Origin: Papio anubis
Taxonomy: Eukaryota > Chordata > Mammalia > Primates > Cercopithecidae
Direction of reading: 5' to 3'
Length of the DNA: 64,000 nt
NCBI RefSeq assembly: GCF_008728515.1
Contig: NC_044996.1
Span: 99,455,287 to 99,519,286 of the forward strand
A program made the translations under genes and the position numbers. This document shows positions 45,635 to 57,571 of the stretch, piece by piece (position 1 is the stretch's first letter; the number at the start of each line of letters is the position of its first letter). The notes below the pieces were generated by a model. The model was not told where the DNA came from and searched no databases. It worked only from the letters and a program-made list of their open reading frames with translations.

Positions 45635-46190
45635 TCTTGGGTCAGGTTCCCCAGAGCAGAGGCTGTGATGAGGATTTAGATAGAAGCTATTTATGAAAAA
45701 AGCACCCTCAGGAGAAACCAGTAAGGGAGTGGGGCAAGCAAGACAAAGAAGGGAAAGAAGCCAAGGATGTGAGTTCAGGTGATGTCCTAGCCTTAGGCTG
45801 ATCCCAAACTTAGTTTGGAAGTATAAATTACACCTCAGAGTTTGTTTCCCTTGTGGCAAGGGAGAAGAAGCTTTCACACTTCTTTACCTGTTAGTTATTC
45901 CTTATGGACTGCCCAGGATCAGAATTGGGGGCGGCGGGGGGAGATATGGGGAGGGACATAAACCTGCCGGCTCTCAGCAGGTCCAGTGAAGTGGGTCCAG
46001 TAGCCCAAGGGTAGTTCGCTGAAGAAAGCTGCAGGTGTGAGCAGTTAGGAGACAAGCATGCAGAAGTTGGGGGATGGGTGCACACAACCTATAAAGGAGA
46101 GTAGCGGAGGCGGAGGCGGAGGCAGTCTGGCCAGAGCACCAGCAGCAGCTGCTACAGAGCCCTTTCAGAAGCACATCTGCAATTGGTTAA
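45635..46190. repeat. Probable ancient repeat, family unassigned
   Basis: 'gtcaggttccccagagcagagg..gatttagatagaagctattt..gggagtggggcaagcaagac' has the feel of a worn interspersed element. A G/C-rich (GGCGGA)n lies at 46109-46129. I cannot place it, and its limits are approximate. Confidence 0.3.
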
Positions 46191-46654
46191 CACACAGTTA
46201 AACCAAATTCCAGGGAAAAACAAGCAAAATTTTCTTCCTATGCATATTTTTAGCTTCTGGAGGCTTTGGAAGTGATTGTGAATGACACCTTGCTTCTAAG
46301 GTGACAAGCGGTATCCTAGGATGCTGGATTTTCAGTGCTGAAAGTTAGCTGATCCTGAGTAATCCAGAAAGGTGGGTCACCACCCTTTCTGTATCTGAAG
46401 AGTCACTCCATGAAGAATTATCAGGTTTTCTCGTGAAAGATGCAAGTCAAGTAGAGTCAGTTGTGAGCGCAGAAAGGTCACACATTTTCCCTGATGTGGT
46501 ACTTGGTAGTTTCCACAGCTGTGTTGAGAGCACAAGTCCTTAACAGGGAAGAAATGGAGTCTCAACAAGGGATGCAGGGCCTGCAGAAAAGGATGGGAGG
46601 GCTTCAGCTTTGGATTTTCTTTTAAGTACAGTGATGGCCTTTATAACCCAGGGC
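46191..46654. other. Unique sequence, nothing recognised
   Basis: No signature noted before the L1 target site. Confidence 0.5.
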
Positions 46655-46669
46655 AGCAGGAGTACACTT

Positions 46670-47326
46670 TTTTTTTTTTTTTTTAACTCGAACTTTTGTT
46701 TTAAGCTCAAGGGTACATGTGCAGGATGTGCAGGTTTGTTACACAGATAAACGTGTGCTGTGGTGCTTTGCTGCATAGATCAACCCGTCACCTAGGTATT
46801 AAGCCCAGCACCCACTAGCTATTCTTCCTGATGCTCTCCCTACCCCTGTGCCCCCACTCCCGACAGGCCCCAGTGTGTGTCGTTCCCCCCATGTGTCCAT
46901 GTGTTCTCATTGTTCAGCTCCCACTTATAGATGAAAACACGCAGCGTTTGGTTTTCTGTTCCTGCATTAGTTTGCTGAGGATAATGGCTTCCAGCTCCAT
47001 CCATGTCCCTGCAAAGGACAGATCTCATTCCTTTGTATGGCTGCATAGTATTCCATGGTCTATATGTATCACGTTTTCTTTATCTAGTCTATCACTGATG
47101 GACATTTGGGTTGATTCCATGTCTTTGCTATTGTGAATAGTGCTGCAATGAACATATGCATGCGTATATCTTTATAATAGAATGATTTATATTCCTTTGA
47201 GTATATACCCAGTAATGGGATTGCTGGGTCAAATGGTATTTCTGTCTCTAGGTCTTTCAGAAATCACCATACTGTCTTCCACAATGGCGGAACTAATTTA
47301 CACTCCCATCAACAGTGTAAAAGCAT
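46670..47326 (-). mobile_element. LINE-1 3' end with 15-bp target duplication (L1P type)
   Basis: A T run, then reverse L1 3'UTR and ORF2 tail ('gcatagtattccatggtc', 'gggttgattccatgtctttg'), stopping at 'aaaagcat'. The duplication caggag(t/c)acactttt lies at 46655-46669 and 47327-47341. A textbook 5'-truncated retrotransposition. Confidence 0.96.
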
Positions 47327-47341
47327 CAGGAGCACACTTTT

Positions 47342-47971
47342 AAAGATTTGCTTCTGAGGAAGACCTCAGGATTCCAAGGGATGGGAGACAGTGCAAAGAT
47401 TCTCCAGAGAGACTTGCAGTAGTGGGATTGGCTTGGGGTGGGGGACTGGCTTGGGGTGGGAGACTATCCATGGACCCTTCCCGGAGACTCTTTCTCCTAG
47501 ATGAAATTCTCAGAATAGTGCATATTTGCTTCTTGTTCTTTAGTGCAGAGCACAGGGGAAGATGTTTGACATTCGTTTGAATATTTTTAAAGTGTCATTG
47601 TGAATTCTATTGATGTGGTAATAAATTTCCATTTAGCAATATTCTTGTTTAGCCTTATTTCAAATTTAATGTGAATGATGATGAGTAATAACACTTCAAA
47701 TTATATTAATTTTCTATATGAGAAAATATGCCATTTTCATGACTTTTTGTTTTTGAAAAAGGGAATCAAAAGGTGATTCATGACTGCAGCTTATAACTTA
47801 TGTATGGGTTGAAAATTTTTCTAAAGAATGTTGTCATGATGATTTCACCCTGGGTAAGCTGAAAATGTTTCAGAGTGAGGATTTTGAGTTATTGAATTAG
47901 AGATAAGTTTGTATGCAGGTGTCAATTGTAATTGTAAGAATCTTTTGTATTTCATGATTCACTGAGCTAGA
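47342..47971. other. Unique sequence
   Basis: A short 18-bp-type tandem repeat, 'gg(g/a)(c/t)tggcttggggtggg', lies at about 47426-47461. AT-rich beyond 47,560. No exon seen. Confidence 0.5.
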
Positions 47972-48317
47972 ATCAAGGTTCTTAATCCTAACTACACATA
48001 AGAAATATTTGGGGAGCTTTAGAATAATTCCAATGTCTGAACTTTACTCAAGAACAATAAAATCTGACTTTCCGGGGGCGGAGTCTCGGCAGGATGGCTT
48101 TCATGGGCAGGCAACCTGTGCAGTTGTACCAGGCAGCACTTAGAAGAGCTCTATTTTGGATTTAAAGCTCTGCCGTCTTAAATTTGTAGTAATTTTTGAA
48201 CAAGCAGCCCCATATTTTTAATTTTCCCTGGACCCACAAATTATGTAGCAAGCCATGGGTCTGGACATTAGCACATTTTTAAAGCTTCCCAGATGATTTC
48301 AATCTAAGAAGCACTGA
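47972..48317 (+). mobile_element. MER5A-type element split by an unassigned insert
   Basis: The left part, 'aaggttcttaatcctaactacac..ggggagctttagaataattcc', and the right part, 'gggtctggacattagcaca..aaagcttcccagatgatttcaatc..agcactg', are successive MER5A pieces. Between them, about 48,072-48,252, lies about 180 bp of other sequence ('gggcggagtctcggcagg..' to '..caaattatgtagcaagcc'), presumably a later insertion of a family I cannot name. Confidence 0.7.
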
Positions 48318-49234
48318 ATTAAGTGCATTAATAAAGAAGCCTTGGATAAGCTTGCCAGTAAACAGCAGGCACCCTCTGCTGATGAGTGAACCTGGAGCCT
48401 GTAAAAAGACTAGCTGCTACCCTGCCCAGAGCTGCTGGGCTCCGCCTTCTCAGAAGATCTTCTGACCCCGCCCACTTGCCCTGTCTCAATGGAGACAAGC
48501 AGTGTGAGGCTTGCTGAGGGAAGTGTCTGCCACCACATCTGCAACATCCAGCCCTAGGACCCTGGGTTAGAGAAACAGAGATGGACACTGCCTCTTTCCT
48601 GGTCCACTGTTCTTCAAATAAGCAGGCTGAGGGGTTAGTTTACTTTGTGTGCCCCGCATAGGTGAGAAAGGGGAAGCCACTTTTAGGTTTTCCTTTCAGC
48701 TGGGTGTCCAGTGAGGACTTGAAACTGTGAGATGCCAAGGCAATGAGTCATTCGTCTGGAACCAAAGTGAGCCATCTACTAGTAGAAGTCTCTGACCCCT
48801 AGAAACTAAAAGGAGTGACTTGCAGGACAGAGGCTAGAGAGAATAGTAGATAGAAAACTCAGTCCAAGATGACTTTTTTTATTGTTCTCTCTCTCTGGAG
48901 ATGGCCTTGGCTGAATCTGGATTTCTTTGAGTCAAAGACTCCCATCCTCATCTCTGTCGTTGGAACTCTTGTGTTATTACACAAAAACAAGGGGAAGAGC
49001 TCAAGTTACGCAAAAGGAAGGTCTTGAGTAGACAAATCCTATGATTCTGAAATTGTCAGGTGGATCTATTAACATATTCGCAAATAAAAATTGAGATGAT
49101 GACAAAAAGCACACAAGATGTTCATCATGAACCTTTGTGGTTACATTGTACACTATCTCTCATTAGTAACAATTCTTTGCTTCAATAAAATAAAATTAGT
49201 CAAAATATGAATTGGCTTTCCTATCAAGATTGTT
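48318..49234. other. Unique sequence, nothing recognised
   Basis: Relatively GC-rich at 48,360-48,560. The minus-strand frame 48328-48588 has no known domain. Confidence 0.45.
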
Positions 49235-49368
49235 ATTTCTTTGTTTTTTTGTAGAGATGAAGTCTTGCCATGTTTCCTAGGCTGGTCTCAAACTCCTGGC
49301 CTCAAGCCATGCTCCCACCTCGGCCTCCCAATGTGCTGGGATTACAGGCATGAGTCACCATGCCTGGC
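49235..49368 (-). mobile_element. Alu monomer (FLAM-like)
   Basis: A single arm with a T-rich tail, flanked by ttcctatcaa on both sides (about 49218-49227, 49369-49378). The duplication shows it inserted as a monomer rather than being a broken dimer. Confidence 0.85.
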
Positions 49369-49450
49369 CTTCCTATCAATAAATAGGCAAATACTTAGAA
49401 CATTCTTCAGTCCTATTCATGTAATATGTGAAATTATAATGTGTGCATAA

Positions 49451-49680
49451 ATCACTCAACAAATATTTATCAACCACCTACGACATTCCAGATGCCATCC
49501 TAGGTGCTGGGGCCATAGCCTAAGCAAAATAGCCAAAAATCCCTGCTCTCAGGAAATGCATATTCTAGTGGGGAGAGGTGGATCATAAAAATGAAAAAGA
49601 TACAAAGAATATTTGATAGGAATAGATGCTTCAGAGAAATACAAAGCAGTAAATGGAGCTGTTGGAGCTTTGAGGTTGGT
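49451..49680 (-). repeat. LINE-2 3' end
   Basis: Reverse L2 terminus well preserved: 'cactcaacaaatatttatcaacc', 'cattccagatgccatcctagg', 'ccctgctctcaggaaatgc', 'attctagtggggagagg'. Confidence 0.82.
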
Positions 49681-50011
49681 GGGGGTTGGGAGTTGCTGTT
49701 CAGGCAATATCTAAATAATAACTCTGGTCTTGGATTCTGGGGAAGTTTTGTTCTCATTTTTGGTTGGGATTGGCTACCACTACATCAGGGGGCCAGAGAA
49801 AGTTTGGTGCCCTGTGACTCAACTGCTAGGGAGCATCTCCAGAGGTGGAGTCAGATGCCATATTTATTCCGTGAAGTAGGTTTAGTGGTTGATAGACTTC
49901 ATGTGCATTACAAAGAAGAGCGATACTTTACTGAGGATATAACAAAAATACCATGACTAGACCACTAACATTTTGAATTGTTGACTTTTCTTCACGGGCC
50001 CATTTATTATT
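49681..50011. other. Unique sequence, nothing recognised
   Basis: The 121-residue plus-strand frame 49591-49956 starts within the L2 and has no recognisable domain. Confidence 0.5.
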
Positions 50012-50312
50012 TACTATTTATTTATTTATTGAGGTGGAGTCTCACTGTATTGCCCAGGCTGGAGCACAGGGGCACGATCTAGGCTCACTGCAACCTCTGC
50101 CTCCTGGGTTCAATCTATTCTCCTGCCTCAGCCTCCCGAGTAGCTGGGATTATAGACGTGCAACACCATGTCCGGCTAATTTTTGTATTTTCAGTAGAGA
50201 CAGGATTTCACCATGTTGCCCAGGCTGGTCTCGAACTCCTGACCTCAAGTGATCCACCCGCCTCAGCCTCCCAATGTGCTGGGATTACAGGCGTGAGCCA
50301 CCGCACCCAGCA
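50012..50312 (-). mobile_element. Alu SINE, full length
   Basis: An acgggcccatt target duplication on both sides (about 49996-50006, 50314-50324). The tail is (TTTA)n-like. Confidence 0.95.
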
Positions 50313-50324
50313 ACGGGCCCATTA

Positions 50325-51184
50325 AAAAAAAAAATTGAATGTAAACTTTATTTTCATTATATTGTAACACTATGATTCAATTTGTCAGCTATAGCTGGAA
50401 TACTTCTGCATATATTCATGAGAGAATAAATCCAGTGAAGCTCCTGTTTCAAAAGTTTTCAAAAGTTTTTAGAGTCTAGATATCAAGATCTAACAATAGA
50501 CATATGGAGAAGTACTCCAGCTCTCCTTTCTTCAGAGAATTGACACTTTCCTATTCATTTCTCCTGGCACTTCTGACTGAAGAACCACTCCATTCATCTT
50601 CGAGTGATGCAGTCTTCTCTCAAAAGTATTTGCTTCTTTTTTATGGATAATAAACACAGGGGGCGGATTTCTGATGTTGGTGGGTTTACGTTGGGATCTG
50701 TCCCAGGCATGCATTTGAAAATGAGTTCCCACTAGCAGTGGCAGCTCCAGCATGTCTATTGAGGAAGGGCATAGGGGCTGCCTCTGATTAGAATTTGGAA
50801 GTAGAAGCTGGGATGGAGAGACGTGCTGGTTACAACTTGCTCAAAGTTGCATTTGTATACCAAATGCATTATATTTATTCAGCTTGTGTATTTTAGGTGG
50901 ATGGCTGGAGAGGGAGTGAGAGTTGGTGGAGGTTTTTAGAGAGGATGAAAGCTCCTTCCTGCCCCCACTGCACCACTCCTTCACCCCTTAGGACCATAAT
51001 TGATTACTAGACTGGGAGAAGTAAAGTGAATAAAGCTCCCAGATGACTTTTTATCCCTATGTCACAGTTCATGTTACAATCAGAGTCAGGTGGGACTTTA
51101 TGTAGAATTCCATATAAAGCTCTGAGAGTCAATGTGTCTTGGGCTCCCCTTTTCTTCCTCTTCTTCATTTCTCCTCTACCCACA
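50325..51184. other. Unique sequence
   Basis: A small tandem repeat, tcaaaagtttt x2, near 50449-50470. Nothing else recognised. Confidence 0.5.
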
Positions 51185-51535
51185 TGCTATGGTTTGAATG
51201 TTTGTGCCTTTCAAAATTCATGTTGAAACTTAATCTTCAATGCAACAGTATTAAGAGGTGATCAGGCCATCAGGACTCTGCTCCCACGGATGGATTGCCA
51301 CTTACAGTAAAAGGGCTAGAGGGAACTAGTGAGGTCCTTTCGCCCTTCTGCCTTCTGCCACGTGAGGACACAGCAAGAATGCCCTGTATAAGGGAAGGCC
51401 ATCACTAGGCACCAAATCTACCAGCACCTTGATCTTGGACTTCCCAGCCTCCAAAACTGTTAGAAATAAATTTCTGTTTTTACACATTACCCAGTTTCAG
51501 GTATTTTGTTATAGCAGGGTGAATGGACTGAGACA
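51185..51535 (+). mobile_element. Solitary MLT1-type MaLR LTR
   Basis: Runs TGCTATGGTTTGAATG to GACTGAGACA, with 'ccacgtgaggacacagcaag' and the polyadenylation-type 'aaataaatttctg'. The only plus-strand MaLR LTR in the window. No target duplication retained. Confidence 0.87.
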
Positions 51536-51665
51536 CTATCATACCCAATCCTGCATCTCATTCATGCTAACCTCTGCTTCTCTGAGTACATGCTAAACTC
51601 TGCTTCTCTGTTAACTTGGCAGATATTTATGGAGGATATTCTATGAACTCAGCCTTCTTCTAGAC

Positions 51666-52003
51666 CAGGGGGCTCCCCAACCCCTGGGCTGCAGACTGGT
51701 ACCAGTCCTCGGAGGCTGCGCAGCAGGAGGCGAGCTTTGGGCAAGCCAGCATTACCGCCTGAACTCCGCCTCCTGTCAGATCAGCAGTTGCATTAGATTA
51801 TCATAGGAGCGTGAACCCTATTGTGAACTGTGCATAGGAGGGATCTAGGTTGTGCGCCCCTTATGATAATCTAACTAATGCCTGGTGATCTGAGGTGGAA
51901 CAGCTTCATTGCGAAATCATTCCCCCACCACTACCCCTGAGTCCGTGGAAAAACTGTCTTCCACAGAACCCGTCCCCGGTGCCAAAAGGGTTGGGGGCCA
52001 CTG
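51666..52003 (+). mobile_element. MER1B-like hAT-Charlie MITE
   Basis: 338 bp, CAGGGGGCTCCCCAACCCC to GGTTGGGGGCCACTG, which form inverted repeats. The 8-bp target duplication ttctagac/tactagac (51658-51665, 52004-52011) has one mismatch. Inside, 'catta(g)attatcataggagcgtgaaccc' is repeated in inverted form. Length and ends fit MER1B. No transposase. Confidence 0.93.
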
Positions 52004-52011
52004 TACTAGAC

Positions 52012-52338
52012 AATAGAGGAATACAACCATGTACTGATAAGCAGTCAAGTTGAGAAATGGTTTGAGTTCAGGCTGGGAAATCTTCCAGACTCATTTATAT
52101 TTTAATTTGGGACTATTGAAGACCAAAAGCTTTCAAGACTTAAAGGGAGGAAGCTATTACAAGCCAAGAGCTAGAGGTGAAATTGAATCAATGGAGCATG
52201 ATTGAGTATTGAGGGGCACAATATGTGCAGAGGACCCCATCCTGCATTTTTTAAAGTCATACCACCTAGGTATCACATAACCTCAAAAAAGAGAAAAATC
52301 TCCAAGATTCTTTTAACGTGTTAAGATTTCTGTTCCTT
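52012..52338. other. Unique sequence, nothing recognised
   Basis: No signature noted. Confidence 0.5.
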
Positions 52339-52647
52339 GGCTGAGCATGGTGCCTCACACCTGTAAATCTCAGCACTTTGGGAGGCTGAGGCGGGTGGAT
52401 CACTTGAGGTTAGGAGTTCGAGACCAGCCTGGCTAACATGGTAAAACCCCCGTCTCTCCTAAAAATACAAAAATTAGCTGGGTGTGGTGGTGGACGCCTG
52501 TAATCCCAGCAACTCGTGAGGCTGAGGCAGGGTTAATCACTTGAACCTCGGAGGAGAAGGTTGCAGTGAGCCAAGATGGCGCCACTACACTCCAGCCTGG
52601 GTGACAGAGCAAGACTCTGTTTCAAGACTATGAAAAAAAAAAAAAAA
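52339..52647 (+). mobile_element. Alu SINE, full length
   Basis: The target duplication is aagatt(t)ctgtt on both sides. A-tail at 52634-52647. It pairs with an opposite Alu 200 bp downstream. Confidence 0.95.
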
Positions 52648-52796
52648 GATTCTGTTACTCTCTGATTCTAAATTGTAGCAGAGTCATATTTTGGAGGAGC
52701 CACGTATTGGATTAGGTGAATTTTCAAGATTCTTTCTAATTCCTGGATGAGTCTACCGTGCTGTTGTCCTTCATGTACAAAAATGTCTCTGCCTAT

Positions 52797-53129
52797 CATT
52801 TTATTTTATTTTATTTTATTTTGTTTTATTTTATTTTATTTTATTTGAGATTGAGTCTCACCCTGTTGCCCAGGTTGGAGTGCAGTGGCATGATCTTGGC
52901 TCACTGCAACCTCCTCCTTCTGGGTTCAAGTGATTCTCCTGCCTCAGCCTTGCGAGTAACTGGGATTACAGGTGCATGCCACCACACCCAGCTAATTTTG
53001 TATTTTTAGTAGAGATGGGGTTTCACCATGTTGGCCAGGCTGGTCTCGAACTCCTGACCTCAAGTGATCCACCTGCCTTGGCCTCCCAAAGTGCTGGGAT
53101 TACAGGCGTGAGCCACCATGCCCGGCCCT
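52797..53129 (-). mobile_element. Alu SINE with (TTTTA)n tail
   Basis: Minus-strand Alu (52849-53129) whose tail has become a pentanucleotide (TTTTA)n with one TTTTG unit (52797-52848). The tail is likely length-variable. Confidence 0.95.
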
Positions 53130-53228
53130 GTTTACCATTCTTAAACGCTTTACACTTGAACATTTACTCTGGGCTGGCTACAGAAAATGATGGGCTGGCA
53201 TCACTAAAAGTTGGTGATGAATTCCTGG

Positions 53229-53477
53229 TGTATTGGTTTCTAGGGCTACAAAGTCCCACAAACTGGATGGTTGAAGACAACTGATATTTATTGTTTTCCA
53301 GTTCTGGAGGCCAGAAGTCCAAAATCGAAGTGTTGGCAGGTCCATGTCCCCTCCAGTTCCTCTAGGGGAGGACCATTTCTTGTCTCTTCCAGCTTCTGGT
53401 ACTCTCAGCTGTTCCTTGCTTGTAGCAGCATAATTCCAATCTCTGCCTTCATTTTTACATGACCATTTCCCTGTGTG

Positions 53478-53521
<44 letters not shown>

Positions 53522-53704
53522 ATTTTCTTGTAAGGATACCAGTCATATTGGATTAAGGGCTCACTCTATTCCAGTATGACCTAATCTTAATTTACATCCT
53601 AATTATATCTGCAGTGATTCTCTTTCCAAATAAGGTCACATTCACAGGTCACAGGTGTAGAACTTCGACATATTTTTGGGGGGGACATAATTCCGGCCAC
53701 CATA
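53229..53704 (-). mobile_element. MLT1-type MaLR LTR with an internal (GT)n
   Basis: Runs TGTATTGG to GGCCACCATA, with 'ccagttctggaggccagaag', 'ggataccagtcatattggatt', 'caaataaggtcacattcaca' and 'gggggggacataatt'. The GT tract 53472-53520 lies inside it. Confidence 0.82.
53472..53520. repeat. (GT)n microsatellite
   Basis: About 24 GT units with one GC interruption near the left end. Confidence 0.96.
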
Positions 53705-53886
53705 TTTGGTGACTAGGAATACATTTGTTCATGTCTAGGAATAGGGCTTTGATTGATAGCCATGAAGTAAAACAAAGCAAAATGGTCCATAGGGGGAGAA
53801 AACCATTATCTTATTAACCCGATGTGCTTATCAGTTGTGCTAACCAGTCATACACGTATTCACCCTATCATACTGTCTTTACTCTG

Positions 53887-54138
53887 TTTTTTGAGACGAT
53901 CTCACTCTGTCACCCAGGCTGGAGTGCAGTGGCTCAATCTCTGCTCACTGAAAACTCCTCCTCCCGGGTTGATGTGATTCTCCTGCCTCAGCCTCGCCTG
54001 GCTTTTTGTATTTTTTTTTCGTTGGTATGGGGTTTCGCCATGTTGCCCAGGCTGATCTCGAACTTCTGAGCTCAAGTGATCCACACACCTTGGCCTCCCA
54101 AAGTGCTGGAAGTACGGGCGTGAGCTAGGGCGCTTGGC
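53887..54138 (-). mobile_element. Alu SINE with internal deletion
   Basis: The segment between 'cctcagcctcg' and 'cctggctttttg' is gone, removing part of the middle. Target duplication gtctttactctg on both sides (53875-53886, 54143-54154). Confidence 0.93.
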
Positions 54139-54151
54139 CACAGTCTTTACT

Positions 54152-54289
54152 CTGCTCTTTTTTATCTTTTTCTTCCTCCCTCTGTCCTCCCCCACTTTCT
54201 TTCTCTCTCTCTCTCTTCTTTCCTGCTTTTTCTTTCATTCTCTCTTTCTTCTTTTCTTTCATCATCATCTTCTTTTTTCTTTTTTTAAC
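54152..54289. repeat. Polypyrimidine (CT-rich) tract
   Basis: About 140 bases of almost pure C/T, including a (TC)n core near 54,200-54,222. The homopurine strand is the minus strand. Open frames here are low-complexity Phe/Leu/Ser. Confidence 0.9.
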
Positions 54290-57200
54290 CATGAGATGAT
54301 AGGGTTAAATAGTTGATGTTGGAAATTTATGTGGAGATCTGGATCAGAAAAAAGTACTTTCCTGTGAGTAAGGTAGTGAGGTATTCTTCAGTTTATTACA
54401 TACTCCAAAAACATGAGAGAGCTTATCAAAGGTTTTGTAACTGAAGAATCTATTACAAGCAATCAGGTTTATATTTAGCTTTGAATTATACATATACACA
54501 CCCACATATACACACACATATTTTTAAGTAACTTAGATCATCAACACTTCAATCTGAGCATTATATGGTAGTACTGTCTGTATCTTCATTGTCTTGTGAG
54601 ATAACTAGTGATGTATTTCCCTAACACAAGGAGATCAATTAAAGTAATTGACATTCTGCAAATTTGAATCAATGATGCTGCTCAATCCAATCAACCAAAG
54701 TAAAGTAAGCTAATTCATGGTTTTCTTAGAGCCAGAAGAAGAAACTGGCAAAAGAGTTGTCTCATTGTGTTCCTTTTCCCCTTAAATCAATTCTCAGTTA
54801 TCACAGGAAAGAAAAGAGAGAAGACTGTGCATTATGTTCAGGCTCACAACTCAAAGAGTCAACGAACAAAAATTATTAAAATAATTATCAAGAGAAAATT
54901 CCTTAAGAGGGAAAAACCACACATTATAAAACCTTTCACTGGAGTGAGGATCAGAATGGGAGATGCCAATTGGATTAAACTGTTAGAACAAAACTCATGT
55001 TTTGTTTTAATCCCACTGTCTTGAATGTAGACTAGTCATGGAGCTCCCTTTCCACAGGTCTACATGGGATGTTCAGATCTGTCCTCATCAATGTCACAGA
55101 CACTTCAAGAAAACTTTTGAAACTAAATGGAGGGTGACACAGAATTCCTTGGGGATAATGGGAGTGTCCAGCGCACTTTCTTATTTAAAGATCAGTGAAA
55201 AAAACTCAATAGCACGGGAACTAAAAGGGAAATGTGAAGCATAATGGTGTTTGGTCAGTGGAGCAAAGGATTGGTAGTGGTGAAAAAAATAGATAAATTA
55301 TTTAAATTGTACTTTTTACATATCTCGTAGCACAATTCAGGCTTAGAAAGGATTTCAATTGTGATTTTGTTGGCTTAGTTTTGACCTGAACAAAATGGAT
55401 TTGCTGTTTTTGTTTCTTTCTTCTTTTTATTCAAGTGGCACACCCTTTTGTTTTGAGAAATCTGGTTGTTATCTCTTAGTTAGAACCATGCCTAATGAAG
55501 TACTCTTTCCAATTTTGGATGTTTAATCATGCTGGATTCTTACCAAAGACCTCAAAAGAGACTAAACTTGAAGGACAAAGATGATTGTCAAGTGGGCTAT
55601 GGATTAGGGTCTGATTTTTTGGTGAGAGTTCAATGAACATAATTTAGACTAAGGTAGATTCAGTAAGGCAGAAAGGAAGAAATGAAGCATGCTTCTGGGG
55701 AATAAATGGCAAAGCAAACACACAGGAACTCACTCAAGAAGACGCCAATGAGCAACTCAGAACCAGTATTTGATATATAATTTAAGACCCAAAGGTCACT
55801 TAATATCAACTCTATTGCTACACACATACACCCAAAGAATCTGGCTAGCAATTGTTTTAGAGCTTGCCTTAGCTGTTTTTATTTCATACAAGTGTTTCTC
55901 TGGAGGCACAAAAAATGTTAAGAGTAAAACTGGATTTATCGAAGGCATTTGCTTGGATTAATTAGGTAATAAAAGCATTTTCAAATTGCTAATTTACTAA
56001 GCAGTGTCACCGGAATGCTGAATTACTTTACTTTTATTATGATGATCAAGAGAGATAAATGCAGGCCTAGCCACAAAACCAAAGCAAAGAGAAGAGAGGC
56101 AGGAGTCATTCTTTGCATAATTACTGGCATTTGTCATCCTTCCCTTGAAAAGGGGATCATCAGTTTTTCTAAGGACTGTTTTCTTTGCTTCAGAGTCTTT
56201 TCTTCAGAACTGTTTATCATCCACATTGTCCTCATTTACCCAGCAACACATACTGTACTAACGTACTTTCCATTAGTGAATTTAATGAATTTAATTTTGG
56301 TTCAAAATGTTAATTAAAGTGTGCATTTCATTCTTATAAGGATGAAACTTAAAAAACTCTTGGTTCTCAAGTGTTAGGTGAAATCACTAAAAGCAGAGTT
56401 GAAAAACAGGGTTAATCAACGTGAAATGTAGCATCATGAGCGTGGGATGGATATTGATAATGAATTATAATTAATTTTCCATCTCCTTTAAGAAAACAAA
56501 GGCTCAAAATTCACGGCTTCCATAACTTTGCCTATATTTAGGAGAAATTTTGGAAGAAAAACGTGTAAGAAGAAATAGAAAGGAAGTTTGCCTCAAAGAG
56601 AGAAACACTTAAAGAAAAAGCTACCAGACCAGATATTCCATCATCAGAAAATGAATGAGAATTTTATTATTTCTTGGCTTAAAAAAAAAAAATCTGTCCT
56701 TTGCCAGATCTAAAAATGCTGCCAACCTGGAAGAAAAAGAATCCATTTTTTTCTAAACAACCCCATTTAGTAATTTCCATGAAATTGACATTTTAGAACT
56801 ATGACAAAAAGCCAAATTAAAACTCAGGGGTTCCTAATCCCTAAATTCTGAGTCCGTTTTAGGAACTACCTAAAATACACTTTAAAATTAACCAATTAAT
56901 ATAATTACGGTGGGTTTAAATAACACATACACACTGGATTCGTTTCTGTAAAACACAGCTGTTCTGTTATTTATATTTTGCTAATTTTTAAATTAGAAAT
57001 TATATTGTACATATATGTAAAGTAACTTTTTAAAAAGAGTTAATCTGTTGTCTTCTGCCATCATTACATTAAAAAAAAAAAAAAAAAAAACCAACCACCC
57101 TACAGCCAATTAACTTGGAAATCTCATATTCAAGCTTCTGAATATTACTGCGGTTGTAGCAAGGAAAGCAGCACATCCAGGTAGTTAATGTAACAGAAAC

Positions 57201-57329
57201 AGGGGCACAGGCAGCAACTTGCAGCCCCTGGCAATTCACATGGTAATTTCTTCGCCTCCACTCTCAGGCTCACTCCACCTTGCTTCACCAACCCCCTCCC
57301 CCTAAGACACGAGGCACTCTCTAGGCCAT
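54290..57329. other. Repeat-poor AT-rich flank of the CpG island
   Basis: About 3 kb in which I recognise no Alu, L1, LTR or DNA transposon, only a CA/TA-rich patch (54,488-54,525) and A runs (56,681-56,692; 57,069-57,090). A CCAAT at 57,103-57,107 is too far from the likely start to be assigned. It may hold upstream regulatory sequence. No coding exon is convincing. Confidence 0.55.
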
Positions 57330-57571
57330 GGAAGGTGCCACGCGGGGAGACGCCGGAAGAGCGGGGGCAGAGTGCACGGTGCCCACACCCTTAGCCGCGG
57401 GCGGCTGCCGCGGGCCCCAGGAGTGGGGAACCAGTTGGGAGAGCGGGGTTGGGGGCGGACCCCAGGGTCGCACCCCTGGTGCCCCCCATCTCCTTTCTAC
57501 CGCCACAGACCCAAGAACCCGAAATCTGCGGCACGAAGCGCGGCGCCCGCAGCCCCCGGCTGGGCCCCGGC

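Noticed and set aside
49780..49800. CTCF-like core, atcagggggccaga
   Set aside because: A partial match to the core without the flanking consensus. Not reportable without a scoring matrix or ChIP data.
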